A DNA stretch of 64,000 nt from Roseovarius indicus (GTDB lineage Bacteria; Pseudomonadota; Alphaproteobacteria; Rhodobacterales; Rhodobacteraceae). The notes beneath the pieces are model-generated. The model was not told where the DNA came from, made no database searches, and saw only the letters and a list, made by a program, of their open reading frames with translations. The stretch spans positions 1,674,001-1,738,000 of the forward strand of contig NZ_CP031598.1 in assembly GCF_008728195.1 (NCBI RefSeq), written 5' to 3'. Made by a program: the position numbers and the translations under genes. Positions 51,621 through 63,259 of this stretch are shown one piece after another; the stretch's first letter is position 1; the number at the start of each line of letters is the position of its first letter.

Positions 51621-53330
51621 ATGGCAGACCAATCCGGGCATACGGGGCAATCGCCCGTTGCCGTGACGCTTGCGGCTTCGCTCAAGCGGCACGGGGTCGA
51701 GGTGCTATTCGGCCAGAGCCTGCCGAGCGCGCTGCATCTCGTGGCGCCGGAGTTCGGCATGCTGCAGGTGAATTACCGAACCGAGAACGCGGGCGGCACC
51801 ATGGCCGACGGCTATGCGCGGATCGCCAACCGGATCGGCGTCGTGACGGCCCAGAACGGCCCGGCAGCGACGCTGCTGGTGCCGCCGCTGGCCGAGGCCT
51901 TCAAGGCGTCCGTGCCGCTTCTGGCGATCGTGCAGGAGGTCGACCGCGATGCCACCGATCGCAACGCCTTCCAGGAATTCGACCACATGGGGCTGTTCGC
52001 CCCCTGCACGAAATGGGTGCGCCGCATCGACACGGCCGCGCGGGTCGAGGATTACGTCGACATGGCTGTCACCGCCGCGACGACCGGTCGGCCCGGCCCG
52101 GTCGCGCTGCTCTGCCCGGCCGACCTTTTGCGGGACGCGCACAGCGTGGCCCAGGCCCGCGTGGCCGCAATGGGCTATTTTCCCCTCGACCGCGTGGCCC
52201 CCGACCCCGACCGCATCCGTGCGGCGGCAAGTTTAATCGCCGGGGCGAAGAACCCTGTCGTGATCGCCGGGGGCGGGGTGCACCTGTCGCAGGCCACGGA
52301 TGCCCTGACCGACCTTCAGGAGGTGGCCCATCTTCCCGTCGGCACCACGAACATGGGCAAGGGGGCGGTCAGCGAAGAGCATCCCCTGTCGCTCGGCGTG
52401 CTGACCAATGCGCTGGCCGAAGGCTCGCCCGCCCGGCCGATGCGCGCCATCCTGGACGAAGCCGACGTCATCCTGCTGGTGGGCACGCGCACCAACCAGA
52501 ACGGTACCGACAGCTGGAAGCTTTATCCGCGCGAGGCCAGGATCATCCATATCGACATCGACGGCTGCGAGGTCGGCCGGAACTACGAGGCCGATCGGCT
52601 TGTGGGCGATGCCCGGCTGGCGCTGACGTCCCTCAAGCAGGCGTTGGAGGCCGAGGGGCTGGCCGCGCGCAAGGACGCCCGCGCCGCGCTCGAAGAGCGC
52701 ATCGCCAATGGCCGGACGGAGGGCCGCGAAGGCGCTGTCGCGATGTACTCCGACGCCGCGCCGCTCAGGCCGGAACGGATCATGGCCGAGCTCGACAGCC
52801 GCATCGACGGCGACACCATCGTGTCGGCCGACGCGAGCTATTCCTCGCTCTGGGTTCTCGGCTTCCTGACCGCCCGCCGGGCCGGTCAGCGTTTTGTCAC
52901 GCCTCGCGGGCTGGCCGGTCTCGGCTGGGGGCTGCCCCTGGGGCTCGGGGCCAAGGCCGGCGCGCCGGACCGCAAGGTTGTGACCGTGGTCGGCGATGGC
53001 GGGTTCGCCCATAGCTGGCAGGAGCTTGAAACGGCCCGCCGCATGGGGCTGGGGCTGGTGGTGATCGTTCTCAACAACGGCATCCTCGGGTTCCAGAAAC
53101 ACGCGGAGCTGGTGAAATTCGGCGCCCATACCGGCGCCATCGATTTCACGCCGGTCGATCACGCCGCGGTTGCCAAGGCCGCCGGCTGTGATGGTATCCG
53201 CGTCGAGACCGTGGCCGAACTCGGCGCGGCGCTCGACACGGGCCTCGCAAGCGATGGGGTGACCGTCCTCGACGTCGTGACCGACCCCGATGCGTACCCG
53301 CCGATCACCGTCTTCGAAGGACACCTGTAG
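51621..53330 (+). CDS. Thiamine-diphosphate-dependent enzyme, acetolactate-synthase-like (2)
   Basis: The ATG at 51621 is preceded by GGGAGGAC; a GTG 12 bp upstream is in frame. The 569-residue protein shows PYR-domain YRTENAGGTMADGYARIANR with the activating Glu and central-domain NPVVIAGGGVHLSQATDALT. The PP domain has TVVGDGGFAHSWQELETARRMGLGLVVIVLNNGILG (GDG...NN). Sequence similarity to enzyme (1) is low, so they are not a simple duplication. As the first gene of the plus-strand operon with a Liv-type importer, it probably acts on the imported compound or an early intermediate, by carboligation or decarboxylation. Confidence 0.88.
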   Translation: MADQSGHTGQSPVAVTLAASLKRHGVEVLFGQSLPSALHLVAPEFGMLQVNYRTENAGGTMADGYARIANRIGVVTAQNGPAATLLVPPLAEAFKASVPLLAIVQEVDRDATDRNAFQEFDHMGLFAPCTKWVRRIDTAARVEDYVDMAVTAATTGRPGPVALLCPADLLRDAHSVAQARVAAMGYFPLDRVAPDPDRIRAAASLIAGAKNPVVIAGGGVHLSQATDALTDLQEVAHLPVGTTNMGKGAVSEEHPLSLGVLTNALAEGSPARPMRAILDEADVILLVGTRTNQNGTDSWKLYPREARIIHIDIDGCEVGRNYEADRLVGDARLALTSLKQALEAEGLAARKDARAALEERIANGRTEGREGAVAMYSDAAPLRPERIMAELDSRIDGDTIVSADASYSSLWVLGFLTARRAGQRFVTPRGLAGLGWGLPLGLGAKAGAPDRKVVTVVGDGGFAHSWQELETARRMGLGLVVIVLNNGILGFQKHAELVKFGAHTGAIDFTPVDHAAVAKAAGCDGIRVETVAELGAALDTGLASDGVTVLDVVTDPDAYPPITVFEGHL

Positions 53331-53342
53331 GGGAGGATTGCA

Positions 53343-54227
53343 ATGCAGCTCGTGTTTCAGCTGCTGGTTTCGGGTGTTCTGCTGGGCGGCGTCTACGCCC
53401 TGGCGGCGCTCGGCCTGAACTTGATCTTCGGCGTTGCCAAGATCGTGAACTTCGCACATGGCGAATTCCTGATGCTCGGCATGTATGCCGGCTTCGGCCT
53501 GATGACCCTGACGGGCATCAACCCTTATTGGGGCTCGCCGCTGATCGCGGTGGCCTTCTTCGTGCTCGGCATGGCGTTCTACTGGTGCGTCATGCGCTTC
53601 ACGATCTATTCGACCGAGCTGACCCAGGTTTTCACGACCCTCGGCCTGTCGATCGCACTCCAGAACCTCGCGCTGGTGCTGTTCTCGGCCGATTACCGGA
53701 CCATCCAGACGATGCCCGAGGGTATGTCGTCGCTCCAGGTCATGGGCTTTCACCTGTCGACTGACCGGGTCATCGCCTTCTTCTTCGCGCTGGCCATCTT
53801 TGGCGGCGTGATGTTCTTCCTTCGGCGCACCTATACCGGGCGCGCCATCGAGGCGGTTTCGCAGGATCTGACGGCGGCCCGGCTGATGGGCATCAACACG
53901 CGCAAGATTTTCCTGATCACCTTCGGCCTGGGCATCGGCATCACCGGCGTCGCCGGTGCGGTGCTGGTGCCGTCCTTCTATGCCTTCCCGTCGGTCGGCA
54001 CCTTCTTTGTGCTCATCGCCTTCGTGGTCGTCATCCTCGGCGGGCTCGGCAGCGTGACGGGCACGATGATCGGCGGCCTCTCCCTGGGGCTGATCGAAAG
54101 CTATATCGGCTACTTCAGCCCCGACCTGAAGGAGGCCACCCACTTCATCCTGCTGATCCTGCTTCTCGCGGTGCGCCCGCAGGGCATGCTGGGGGTCAAG
54201 GGTGCCGAGAAGGAGACGCTGAAATGA
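53343..54227 (+). CDS. Branched-chain-amino-acid-type ABC permease, LivH-like
   Basis: The 294-residue permease has about eight helices. The opening LLGGVYALAALGLNLIFGVAKIVNFAHGEFLMLGMY is diagnostic of the LivH family, and the EAA-type loop AARLMGINTRKIFLITFGLGIGITG follows. It works with LivM, LivG, LivF and a LivK-like binding protein encoded in order downstream. The family also carries aromatic acids, amides and urea. It starts 13 bp after the ThDP-enzyme stop. Confidence 0.93.
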   Translation: MQLVFQLLVSGVLLGGVYALAALGLNLIFGVAKIVNFAHGEFLMLGMYAGFGLMTLTGINPYWGSPLIAVAFFVLGMAFYWCVMRFTIYSTELTQVFTTLGLSIALQNLALVLFSADYRTIQTMPEGMSSLQVMGFHLSTDRVIAFFFALAIFGGVMFFLRRTYTGRAIEAVSQDLTAARLMGINTRKIFLITFGLGIGITGVAGAVLVPSFYAFPSVGTFFVLIAFVVVILGGLGSVTGTMIGGLSLGLIESYIGYFSPDLKEATHFILLILLLAVRPQGMLGVKGAEKETLK

Positions 54228-55254
54228 GCTGGCTTCTCGACTATTTCGACATTCGCCGCAGCGACGGTATCTGGGCCCTGCTTCTGCTGGCCATGACGAT
54301 CGGCCTGCCGCTGACCCTCAGCAACGATTACTACCTGAACGTGCTAGTCCTGATCTTCCTTTATGCCGGCATGGCATCGGCTTGGAACATCCTGGGCGGC
54401 ATGGCGGGGCAGTTCTCGCTCGGGCACACGGCCTTTTTCGGAACCGGCGCCTATACCTCGACGCTTCTCTACAATTACCTCGGCGTCTCGCCCTGGCTTG
54501 GGCTGCTGGCGGGGGGTGCGCTGAGCATGGTCTTCGCGGTGATCATCGCCTATCCGGCGTTCCGGATGCGCGGCGTGTTCTTCGCCATGGCCACCCTGGC
54601 CTTCGGCGAGGCGATCCGCATCCTGCTGGTCTATTCCCGCAAGTTCGTGGACATGCCCTATGGTCTTTCGATCAACTGGCAACCGGGCTTCGGGCGCATG
54701 ATCTTCGAGGAGCGTTCCTCCTACGCGCTGCTGGCGGGGGCCTTCCTGATCATCGTCACCGTCATCGCCTACGGCATGTCGCGCAGCTATCTCGGCGCGT
54801 ATCTGCGCGCCATCCGCGACAGCGAGGAAGCGGCGGTGGCCTCGGGCATCCCGATGCGGCGCTACAAGATGATCGCCTTGCTGGTCTCGGCGTTCTTCAC
54901 CTCGGCGGGCGGCACGCTGCTGGCGCAATACGTGCTCTACATCGAGCCCAGCACGGTCTTCAGCATGGCTTTCTCCGTCGACCTGCCGCTGATGGGGCTG
55001 CTCGGCGGACTCGGAACCGTGGCCGGGCCGATCCTCGGCGCGATCATCGCCCTGCCGCTGCGGGACATCCTGCTCGATCTCTTCGGAAGCGCGGCGGCGG
55101 GTCTGCACCTGGTGATCTACGGCGTCATGCTGATGGTCATCGTGATCGTTCTTCCCGAGGGGCTGATCGGCGGGGTGAAATCCCTGGCCCGCAAGTTGCG
55201 CCGCGGCCGCTCCTCCAAGGCGTCCCCGGACGCCTCCAAGAGAAAGGGGTCGTG

Positions 55255-55255
<1 letters not shown>
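54224..55255 (+). CDS. Branched-chain-amino-acid-type ABC permease, LivM-like
   Basis: The 343-residue membrane protein has the LivM signature segments NILGGMAGQFSLGHTAFFGTGAYTS and AFRMRGVFFAMATLAFGEAIRILL. The cytoplasmic loop is YLRAIRDSEEAAVASGIPMRRYKMIALLVSAFFTSAGG. It ends with a Lys/Arg-rich tail (ARKLRRGRSSKASPDASKRKGS). It overlaps the LivH-like gene by 4 bp and its stop overlaps the LivG start (TGATG). It forms the heteromeric channel with the LivH-like subunit. Confidence 0.93.
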
Positions 55256-55993
<738 letters not shown>

Positions 55994-56001
<8 letters not shown>

Positions 56002-56722
56002 TGTCGAAAACCTTCACGCGGGCTATGGCGACGCCGAAGTGCTCTTCGGGATCGACCTTCAGGTCGAGAAGGGCGAAGTCGTGGCCATCGTCGGCTCGAA
56101 CGGGGCCGGCAAGACGACCCTGCTTCGCGCCTTGTCGGGCATCATCCAGCCGACGCAGGGCCATGTCCGCCTTTTGGGCGAGGACGTGACCGGCATGCAC
56201 ACGCACAACCTCGTCGAGAAGGGGCTGGTCATGGTCCCCGAGGGCCGGCGCCTGTTTCCGCGCATGTCGGTGCGACGCAATCTCGAGATCGCCGCCTATT
56301 CGTCGCGGGCGCGGCCGCACCTGGCCGAACAGCTGCGCGAGGTCTACGAGCTTTTCCCGATCCTTCAGGAACGCTCCGACCAGCTGGGCGGCACGCTTTC
56401 GGGCGGTCAGCAACAGATGGTCGCGATTGCCCGCGGGCTGGTCGCGACGCCCGAGGTCCTGATGCTGGACGAGGTCTCGCTCGGTCTCGCGCCGGTCATG
56501 ATCTCGCGGGTATACGAGGCGATCCGGGCAATCCGGGACACGGGCGTCACGCTCGTTCTCGTCGAGCAGAACGTAAGTCAGGCGCTATCCGTGGCGGATC
56601 GTGCCTATGTCATCCAGCACGGCCAGGTCGCACTCTCCGGAAGCGGAAAAGAGCTTCAGGACAACGAGGAGGTGCGTCGGGTCTACCTGGGTCTTGGTCC
56701 AAAGGAGGAGAACTTGAAATGA
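55994..56722 (+). CDS. ABC transporter ATPase, LivF-like
   Basis: I start at the ATG of LSVENLHAGYGDAEV, preceded by GGAGGGCGGGA, which overlaps the LivG stop by 8 bp. The 242-residue ATPase has Walker A GSNGAGKTTLLRALSG, Q-loop MVPEGRRLFPRMSV, signature LSGGQQQMVAIARGL, Walker B LMLDEVSLGLAPV and H-loop LVLVEQNVSQAL. It is the second nucleotide-binding subunit of the Liv-type importer. Confidence 0.93.
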
Positions 56723-57996
56723 CTATGAACCGCAGAAGATTCGGCCAGACAGCCCTGGCCGCGGGCGCCGCCGCACTGGCCGCACCCTGGGTCCGGCCGG
56801 CACGCGCCGCCGGAGATGCCGCACGTCTCGGCGTGCTGCTGCCCTTGTCGGGGCCGCTGGCCTCGCTCGGCAACGACGTGTTGCGCGGCTTCCAGCTGGC
56901 GATGGACCTGACGAACGAGGATGGTGGCGTCATGGGCCAGCAGGCCGAGTTCGTCACCGTCGACGTGCCGTCCTCGACCGAAGCGACTTCGCAGGCCACC
57001 CGTCTGATCACCAGCGAGAACGTCGACCTGATCATGGGCTCCTACGCCTCGTCGATCTCCTTTGCTGCAAGTCAGGTCGCCGAGCGCAACAAGGTGGTCT
57101 ACTTCGAACAGGGCGCCGTCGCCGACGACATCACCAGCCGCGGGTTCAAGAACCTGTTCCGTTTCATCTACCCGGCCTCCGAGTTGGGCGGCGGCGCGGC
57201 GCAGTTCACCCTCGACAAGGTGCTACCCGAGATCGGCAAGGAAGCCGGCGACGTGAAGGTGGCGCTTCTCTACGAAGACAGCTTTTACGGCACGGCCGTG
57301 GGCGAGGGCGCCCACAAGGTGCTCGAGGAGGCCGGCGTGAACATCGTCGACGAGACCTCCTACAGCTACAAGACCACCGACCTTTCGCCGATGGTCCAGC
57401 GCTACAAGCAGCTCGAGCCCGACGTTCTGATCCTGTGCCAATACACTCCCGACGGCATTCTGTTCTGGCGGCAGGCCCGCGAAGCGGGTCTCGAGGTCAA
57501 GGCGGTCGTGGGCAATGGCGGCGCGCATAACGTGGGCGATTTCGCCGATGCGCTCGGCGACGATGTGAACGGTGTGCTGAATGCGGGCACCTCAGTCTAC
57601 ATCGACAAGAACGGCCTGACCGAGGACGCGGCGGCCACCTTCACCCGCTTCCACGAAGAACATGTCGCCCGCTTCGACGGCCGCAAGCCCTCGGCGCACA
57701 CCGGCATGGGCTTCAACGCCATGTGGACCGTCCTGCAGGACATCCTGCCCGGCGCCGGCGAGCTGTCGACCGAGGCGATCCGCGACGCGGCGCTGGCGCT
57801 CGACAAGCCGGTGGGCTCCAGCATCGTGGGCTGGGGTACCAAGTTCGACCCGGAGACTCAGAACAACACCCGTGCCTTCCCGACCTACGACCAGTGGCAA
57901 GGCAAGGAGATCCACACGGTCGCACCCGAAGAGGTCGCGATCTCCGAGATCAAGGCGCTCCCGCTGCCGACATGGGGCCAGCGCGGCTCGATCTGA
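56719..57996 (+). CDS. ABC transporter solute-binding protein, LivK-like
   Basis: The 425-residue protein has a twin-arginine-type signal (MNRRRFGQTALAAGAAALAAPWVRPARAA). A type I periplasmic-binding-protein fold follows: GVLLPLSGPLASLGNDVLRGFQLAMDLTNEDGG, MGSYASSISFAASQVAERNKVVYFEQGA, and TGMGFNAMWTVLQDILPGAG. The Liv-type family takes amino acids, amides, aromatic acids and urea. The substrate here is unknown but should feed the ThDP-enzyme pathway. It overlaps the LivF-like gene by 4 bp and is followed by a G/C hairpin. Confidence 0.92.
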   Translation: MTMNRRRFGQTALAAGAAALAAPWVRPARAAGDAARLGVLLPLSGPLASLGNDVLRGFQLAMDLTNEDGGVMGQQAEFVTVDVPSSTEATSQATRLITSENVDLIMGSYASSISFAASQVAERNKVVYFEQGAVADDITSRGFKNLFRFIYPASELGGGAAQFTLDKVLPEIGKEAGDVKVALLYEDSFYGTAVGEGAHKVLEEAGVNIVDETSYSYKTTDLSPMVQRYKQLEPDVLILCQYTPDGILFWRQAREAGLEVKAVVGNGGAHNVGDFADALGDDVNGVLNAGTSVYIDKNGLTEDAAATFTRFHEEHVARFDGRKPSAHTGMGFNAMWTVLQDILPGAGELSTEAIRDAALALDKPVGSSIVGWGTKFDPETQNNTRAFPTYDQWQGKEIHTVAPEEVAISEIKALPLPTWGQRGSI

Positions 57997-58009
57997 CCAA
58001 CCAACCTGG

Positions 58010-58035
58010 CGGGGGGGCCGAAGCCTGCCCCCCCG
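58010..58035 (+). terminator. Attenuator hairpin after the livK-like gene
   Basis: A stem of eight G:C pairs (CGGGGGGG / CCCCCCCG, 10-nt loop) is followed by GCAAAACG. It lies in the 67-bp gap between the binding-protein gene and the dehydrogenase, so it is probably an intra-operon attenuator. Confidence 0.6.
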
Positions 58036-58063
58036 GCAAAACGTCTCATTCGGGTATCCGGAC

Positions 58064-59121
58064 ATGCTGAGCTACAGAAAACCCGCCCCGGGGCCGGGCC
58101 TCGAACTGACCGATACGCCCGCGCCGGGCGATCCGGGGCCCGATGAGGTGCTCGTCTCCGTGCAGGCGGTGGGCATCTGCGGCTCAGACCTGCACGTCCT
58201 GGAATGGGATGGCGGCTACGAATTCATGGTGCCGCATCTTCCCGTCACCCTCGGACATGAATTCGCGGGCATCGTCGCCCGTACCGGCGAAGGCGTCTCG
58301 CATGTCTCGGCCGGGGACCGGGTGACCGTCTGGCCCTCCAGCCCCTGCGGCGTCTGCCAGGCCTGCCGCGATGGTGTTGCCCAGAACTGCAGCGACAAGC
58401 GCACCCTCGGCCTCTATACCGACGGCGCCTTCGCGCCGCAGGTCCTCTGCCGCGCCAACGGCGCCTTTCCCTTGCCCGCCGACCTCGATTTCGAGATCGG
58501 CGCGCTGACCGAACCGCTCTGCGTCGGCCACCGCGCTGTCGCCGTCGGTGGCGTGGGGCAGGGGGACCGGGTTCTTGTCCTCGGCCCCGGCACCATCGGG
58601 CAGGCGATCGCCATCTTCGCCCGCGATGCGGGCGCCGCCGCGGTCGCCGTGGCCGGCTATGACGACAGGGCAAGGCTTCAGGCGTGTGCCGACCTCGGCT
58701 TCACGACCACCTACGACCTCGCACAGGAGGGCGACCGTGCCGCGATGGAACGCGATTTCTCCGGCGCCGACGTGATCTTCGAAGCCACCGGCCGCGCCGT
58801 CAGCGTCACTGACGGCCTGTCGCTCTTGCGGACCGAGGGCGTGCTGGTGATGACCGGCATCCATTCCCGCAACGTCACGTTCGCCCCCACCGATTTCGTC
58901 CGCCGCAAGTTGCAGATCCGCGGCTCTCACGGCTCGCGCAAGTCCGACTGGGAAGCGGTGATCGCCAAGCTTCGGGCTGACGGCCCGTCCCTCCGCCCGA
59001 TGATCACTCACCGGCTGGGTCTGCACGACATCGCCAGCGGCTTCGATCTCGCACGGCAGCGCGTCGCCTCCAAGGTGATGGTCTTCCCGCAAGACACCGG
59101 ACCCGAGCAGGAAGCAGACAG

Positions 59122-59125
<4 letters not shown>
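58064..59125 (+). CDS. Zinc-dependent medium-chain dehydrogenase
   Basis: I start at the ATG of LSYRKPAPGPGLE, the family-typical N-terminus. The 353-residue enzyme has catalytic-zinc motifs VGICGSDLHVLEWDGGY and TLGHEFAGIV. The structural zinc cluster is CGVCQACRDGVAQNC, and the Rossmann fold shows VLVLGPGTIGQAIAIFA. It resembles sorbitol- and threonine-dehydrogenase-like enzymes acting on polyols or hydroxy acids. It precedes an SDR gene by a 4-bp overlap. Two dehydrogenases in series suggest stepwise oxidation of a polyol- or sugar-like substrate. Confidence 0.9.
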
Positions 59126-59868
<743 letters not shown>

Positions 59869-59884
59869 ACGAGGAGAACGAGCA

Positions 59885-60877
59885 ATGTCCGATACCATGC
59901 GTTACGTGAAGATCGACGGCTTCGGCGACCCCGAGGTGCTGAAACCCGCCGAAGGGCCGCGCCCGGTTGCCGCCGAGGGAGAGGTCCTGATCCGGGTGAA
60001 AGCCGCCGGGGTGAACCGCCCCGACGTGGTCCAGCGCCGGGGCGCCTATCCGCCGCCTCCCGGCGTTACCGACATTCCCGGCCTCGAGGTCGCAGGCGAG
60101 ATTGCCGAGGTCGGGCCCGGGGTCTCCGGCCTGTCCGTCGGTGACCGGGTCTGCGCGCTCGTCGCGGGCGGTGGCTATGCCGAATACGTCGCCGCACCCG
60201 CCCCGCAGGTACTGCCGATCCCCGGCGGGCTTGACGACGCAGCCGCTGCAGCCATCCCGGAAACATACTTCACCGTATGGACAAACGTATTCCAGCTCGG
60301 CGGCTTCAAGGCCGGCGAAACGATTCTCGTGCACGGCGGGGCATCGGGCATCGGCACGACCGCGATCCAGCTTGCCGCAGCCCTCGGCGGCCGCGTCTTC
60401 GCCACCGTGCGCAGCGATGAAAAGGCCGCCGCCTGCCGGGAAATCGGCGCCGAAGAGGCCATCAACTACACGACCGATAATTTCGCCGACCGTGTGCTCG
60501 ACCTCACCGACGGGGTAGGGGTGGACGTCATCCTCGACATGCGCGGCGGCGACTTCTTCCCCGAGAACCTGCGCGCGGCCGCCCAGGGCGGTCGCATGGT
60601 CTCCATCGCCTCGCTCGCCGGGCGCGAGGTTACGCTCGACATCCCAACCATGATGCGCAAGCGCGTAACCATCACGGGTTCGACCCTGCGCGCCCGGCCA
60701 GTGGCCGAAAAGGGCGCCATCGCGGACGAGCTGCGCACCCATGTCTGGCCGCTCTTCGAGGCCGGAAAGATCCGGCCCCGTGTTGCCCAAACTCTCGACC
60801 TCCACGAAGCCGCCGACGCGCACCGGCTGCTGGAAAGCAATTCGGTCGTCGGCAAGGTCGTCCTGCTCTGCGAATAG
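59885..60877 (+). CDS. Zinc-independent NAD(P)H:quinone oxidoreductase-like enzyme
   Basis: The 330-residue medium-chain reductase lacks the zinc ligands. The N-terminus MRYVKIDGFGDPEVLKPAEG and KAAGVNRPDVVQRRGAYPPPPG fit the PIG3/QOR group. The nucleotide site is ILVHGGASGIGTTAIQLA. It would reduce a quinone, enone or aldehyde with NADPH. It ends the plus-strand catabolic operon, 16 bp after the SDR, and is followed by an orphan IS6 end. Confidence 0.9.
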   Translation: MSDTMRYVKIDGFGDPEVLKPAEGPRPVAAEGEVLIRVKAAGVNRPDVVQRRGAYPPPPGVTDIPGLEVAGEIAEVGPGVSGLSVGDRVCALVAGGGYAEYVAAPAPQVLPIPGGLDDAAAAAIPETYFTVWTNVFQLGGFKAGETILVHGGASGIGTTAIQLAAALGGRVFATVRSDEKAAACREIGAEEAINYTTDNFADRVLDLTDGVGVDVILDMRGGDFFPENLRAAAQGGRMVSIASLAGREVTLDIPTMMRKRVTITGSTLRARPVAEKGAIADELRTHVWPLFEAGKIRPRVAQTLDLHEAADAHRLLESNSVVGKVVLLCE

Positions 60878-60889
60878 CGGAGCATGGCC

Positions 60890-60913
60890 TCCTGAAGTTG
60901 CCGTGACAACGCC
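60890..60913. repeat. Orphan IS6-type end
   Basis: CCTCCTGAAGTTGCCGTGAC plus AACG matches the element end at 47789-47809 (one or two differences). It sits 13 bp after the quinone-oxidoreductase stop with no transposase attached, and marks a past insertion or deletion boundary. Confidence 0.6.
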
Positions 60914-60960
60914 TATCGCTCCAAAGTAGCCAAACGGATTCGGAGATACTGGTCACGGGG

Positions 60961-61296
60961 GTGGTGCAGGCGGAGTATGAATACAACGCGCTCGGCCAAC
61001 AGGTGGTCCGGCGGCTGTGGCGCTCGCTCAAGCAGGAGGCGGTCTATCTCGAAGAAATCGCCGACGGCTTCCAGGCCAGGCGGGTGATCAGCAACTGGAT
61101 GGCGTTCTACAACACCGAACGCCCTCATTCTTCCCTTGAGCACAGAACGCCGAAGGAAACACATTGGCGCGGTCGAGACGAGAAATTGGCGGCAAGAAAA
61201 CCAAACCCGATACACCTTAGATCAGCCGCAGAGCTGTTCGGAAAACCGGGACCACTTCACCGCCTTGTTTCGCTCAGGAATGTGCGCAAGGGTTGA
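60961..61296 (+). pseudogene. IS3-family OrfB transposase, C-terminal fragment
   Basis: The frame reads QQVVRRLWRSLKQEAVYLEE, then FQARRVISNWMAFYNTERPH and SSLEHRTPKETHW. This is the C-terminal end of an IS3-family integrase-type transposase. The catalytic Glu of VERLW is replaced by Arg, and the first two Asp are missing with the N-terminal part. The tail KPNPIHLRSAAELFGK has a near copy at the window end. Non-functional. Confidence 0.8.
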
Positions 61297-61333
61297 GTGA
61301 AATGATTCGTAAACAACTTAAGTATAGCATTCC

Positions 61334-62659
61334 ATGTGTGATGCCCGGCCGATCTCACCCCGGCTCGACACTCTGACCAGCTCAGCCATCTGCTTTCTAT
61401 TCGTGCTGGTCGCCTTCTACGCCAATCACAAAACCTGGTTTCAGGACATGGGCGCGGTCTGGGTCGCGGCCGAGTTCTTTGCAGACGCGATGCCGGAGCG
61501 TATGTACGATGCGCCGGATCAGTTTTTCCAAGGCAGAATGCCTGAGGGCTGGACAGAAATGGCCTTCGACGCCGGTGCGCCAAACGAGACCTCAGAGCTG
61601 GTGCCTTATGTCTACCCACCGCTCTGGGCGGCGCTGCTTGCGCCAGTGACAAAGATCACCTCGGCGCAGGTGTTTTTCACCGTCAGCCAGACCTTGCAGG
61701 TCGCCGCACTTGTTGCGGCGATGCTTCTGGTCCGGCGGATGTACACCATGGGCCGCGGATTGACCGTCCACGTCGCGATCAGCTGCGCGCTATTGTACTA
61801 TTCCGTGCCCTCGGCGCTCGCCCTGTTTCAGAACCAGCCACAAATCATGGTGACATTTCTGACAGTATGGGCGTTCGAACGTTATGGATCCGGGCGAAGC
61901 GTACAAGCGGGCGCCCTGCTTGCGACAGCGGCGGCAGTCAAACTTGTGCCTGCGGCCTTTGTCCTGATCTTTCTTTTCGACCGCGATGGTCGAGCCGTGC
62001 TTTCCTTTCTTCTGACCTTGGTTGGGTTCAGTTTGCTTAGCGTCGCCGTGGCCGGTTGGGATGTTCACCTGCTCTTCCTGGACCGCGTCCAGGAATTCGA
62101 ACGGCACATTATTGCGGTCGCCCACAACCATTCCCTGTCGGTCGTTTGGGCACAGCTTGCAGACTGGAACACTGTATCCAACGCGCTGCCCCTGAAAGAG
62201 CCGATGCTGCTGCTCAAACAGCCAGCAGCGCTTGGTCTGGCGCTCAAGCTTGTGTTCCTTGGGTCCGTTCTGGCCTTGTTGTTCCAAACTTCGAAGATGG
62301 CCTCTGACAAGCGATTGGCTGTCCGTCTTCTGGGCGTCGGCATTATGCTTGGATTGACCGCGCCGGTGGGTTGGGCGCATTACTACCTGCTGCCTATCTT
62401 GCTGCTTCCATTCCTTTTCGGATTTCTGCCCCGGACAGAGGCCTTAATCTGGATCGGGGTCCAACTGACGGTCTTATCCGTCAACGCCCTGTTCATCGCG
62501 CAGTCTTACCCGTCCGCAAGCGCCCTGTCAGTGATCGCACCCATAGCGTTCTGGTTTGGCCTGTTCGTGAGGCTCTGCGGCTATTCGTTGGCGTCGTCCC
62601 GGTCTCTACTCCATGACGGCGCGGTTTCGGCCAGCAGAGGACCCAGACGTTCGAGATAA
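61334..62659 (+). CDS. GT87/DUF2029-type polytopic membrane protein
   Basis: The 441-residue protein has about nine or more hydrophobic segments. An early ASP-containing loop (FQDMGAVWVAAEFFADAMPERMYD) is followed by YVYPPLWAALLAPV, a layout typical of the DUF2029 / glycosyltransferase-87 family. That family includes polyprenyl-phosphate mannosyltransferases. AVKLVPAAFVLIFLFDRDGRA and APVGWAHYYLLPILLLPF are further family-like stretches. The substrate is unknown. It is isolated between IS fragments, with near-identical 23-bp sequence on both sides (61203-61225 and 63974-63996). It may therefore have been carried in on an IS3-bounded segment. Confidence 0.75.
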   Translation: MCDARPISPRLDTLTSSAICFLFVLVAFYANHKTWFQDMGAVWVAAEFFADAMPERMYDAPDQFFQGRMPEGWTEMAFDAGAPNETSELVPYVYPPLWAALLAPVTKITSAQVFFTVSQTLQVAALVAAMLLVRRMYTMGRGLTVHVAISCALLYYSVPSALALFQNQPQIMVTFLTVWAFERYGSGRSVQAGALLATAAAVKLVPAAFVLIFLFDRDGRAVLSFLLTLVGFSLLSVAVAGWDVHLLFLDRVQEFERHIIAVAHNHSLSVVWAQLADWNTVSNALPLKEPMLLLKQPAALGLALKLVFLGSVLALLFQTSKMASDKRLAVRLLGVGIMLGLTAPVGWAHYYLLPILLLPFLFGFLPRTEALIWIGVQLTVLSVNALFIAQSYPSASALSVIAPIAFWFGLFVRLCGYSLASSRSLLHDGAVSASRGPRRSR

Positions 62660-62739
62660 CCATTTGATTTCCAATTCTTAGCTCTCACGCGATTTTCCTG
62701 AATACCCCAAATGATATCTCCATATCTCTATTTATTGAG

Positions 62740-62979
62740 AGGTCCGAATGCCTTACAGGGATGCCGCTGCAGGCATCTATGCAGAGAAGATCGCGTCAGG
62801 TGCGGGATCGTCGGCTGCAGAGCGTAAAGGCAATCATCCAAAGGCAATTGAGTGTGGCGCCGAAAAGCAACGATTACGGCCTCTTCTTCGCTTAGAAGGG
62901 TCGAGCGCGGCTCCCGCGGCCCGTTCGTCTGATCTACGACGGTCTGCCGGGCGCAGCCGTGGCGTATCTGTCCCATAAG
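62740..62979 (-). pseudogene. IS481-family transposase remnant with internal deletion
   Basis: The minus frame gives MGQIRHGCARQ, then TLLSEEEAVIVAFRRHTQL and PLDDCLYALQPTIPHLTRSS. The first part is the start and the rest the middle of an IS481 N-terminal domain, with the intervening helix-turn-helix deleted. No catalytic domain remains. Confidence 0.75.
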
Positions 62980-63259
62980 GCATCCTTCCATTCCAACGAA
63001 TGGATCGCGCCATCAAAACCTGGGATCAAACACCTAGCGGCGCAGCGTGGCCGGGGCTCAGGTTCTGGAGGCCAAATTGGTTGTCCCGGAACAGGGAAGT
63101 CGCTGAGGCCGCCGTGTGCCATGAACATGACGGTGCCATTGGGGCGAAGCCATAACTGGCGGGCCGCGTTGGTGGGTGGGCATGAGGGCCTGCGCGCCAC
63201 GCGGCCACAATCCCGAGACTGCCGTTCACGGCTTTGCGTCAATCCTGGCTTCGCCCTCT
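62980..63259. other. Gap without a supportable gene
   Basis: Several frames are open for 60-130 codons but look like high-GC shadow reading. No family motif, good ribosome-binding site or hairpin was seen. Confidence 0.4.
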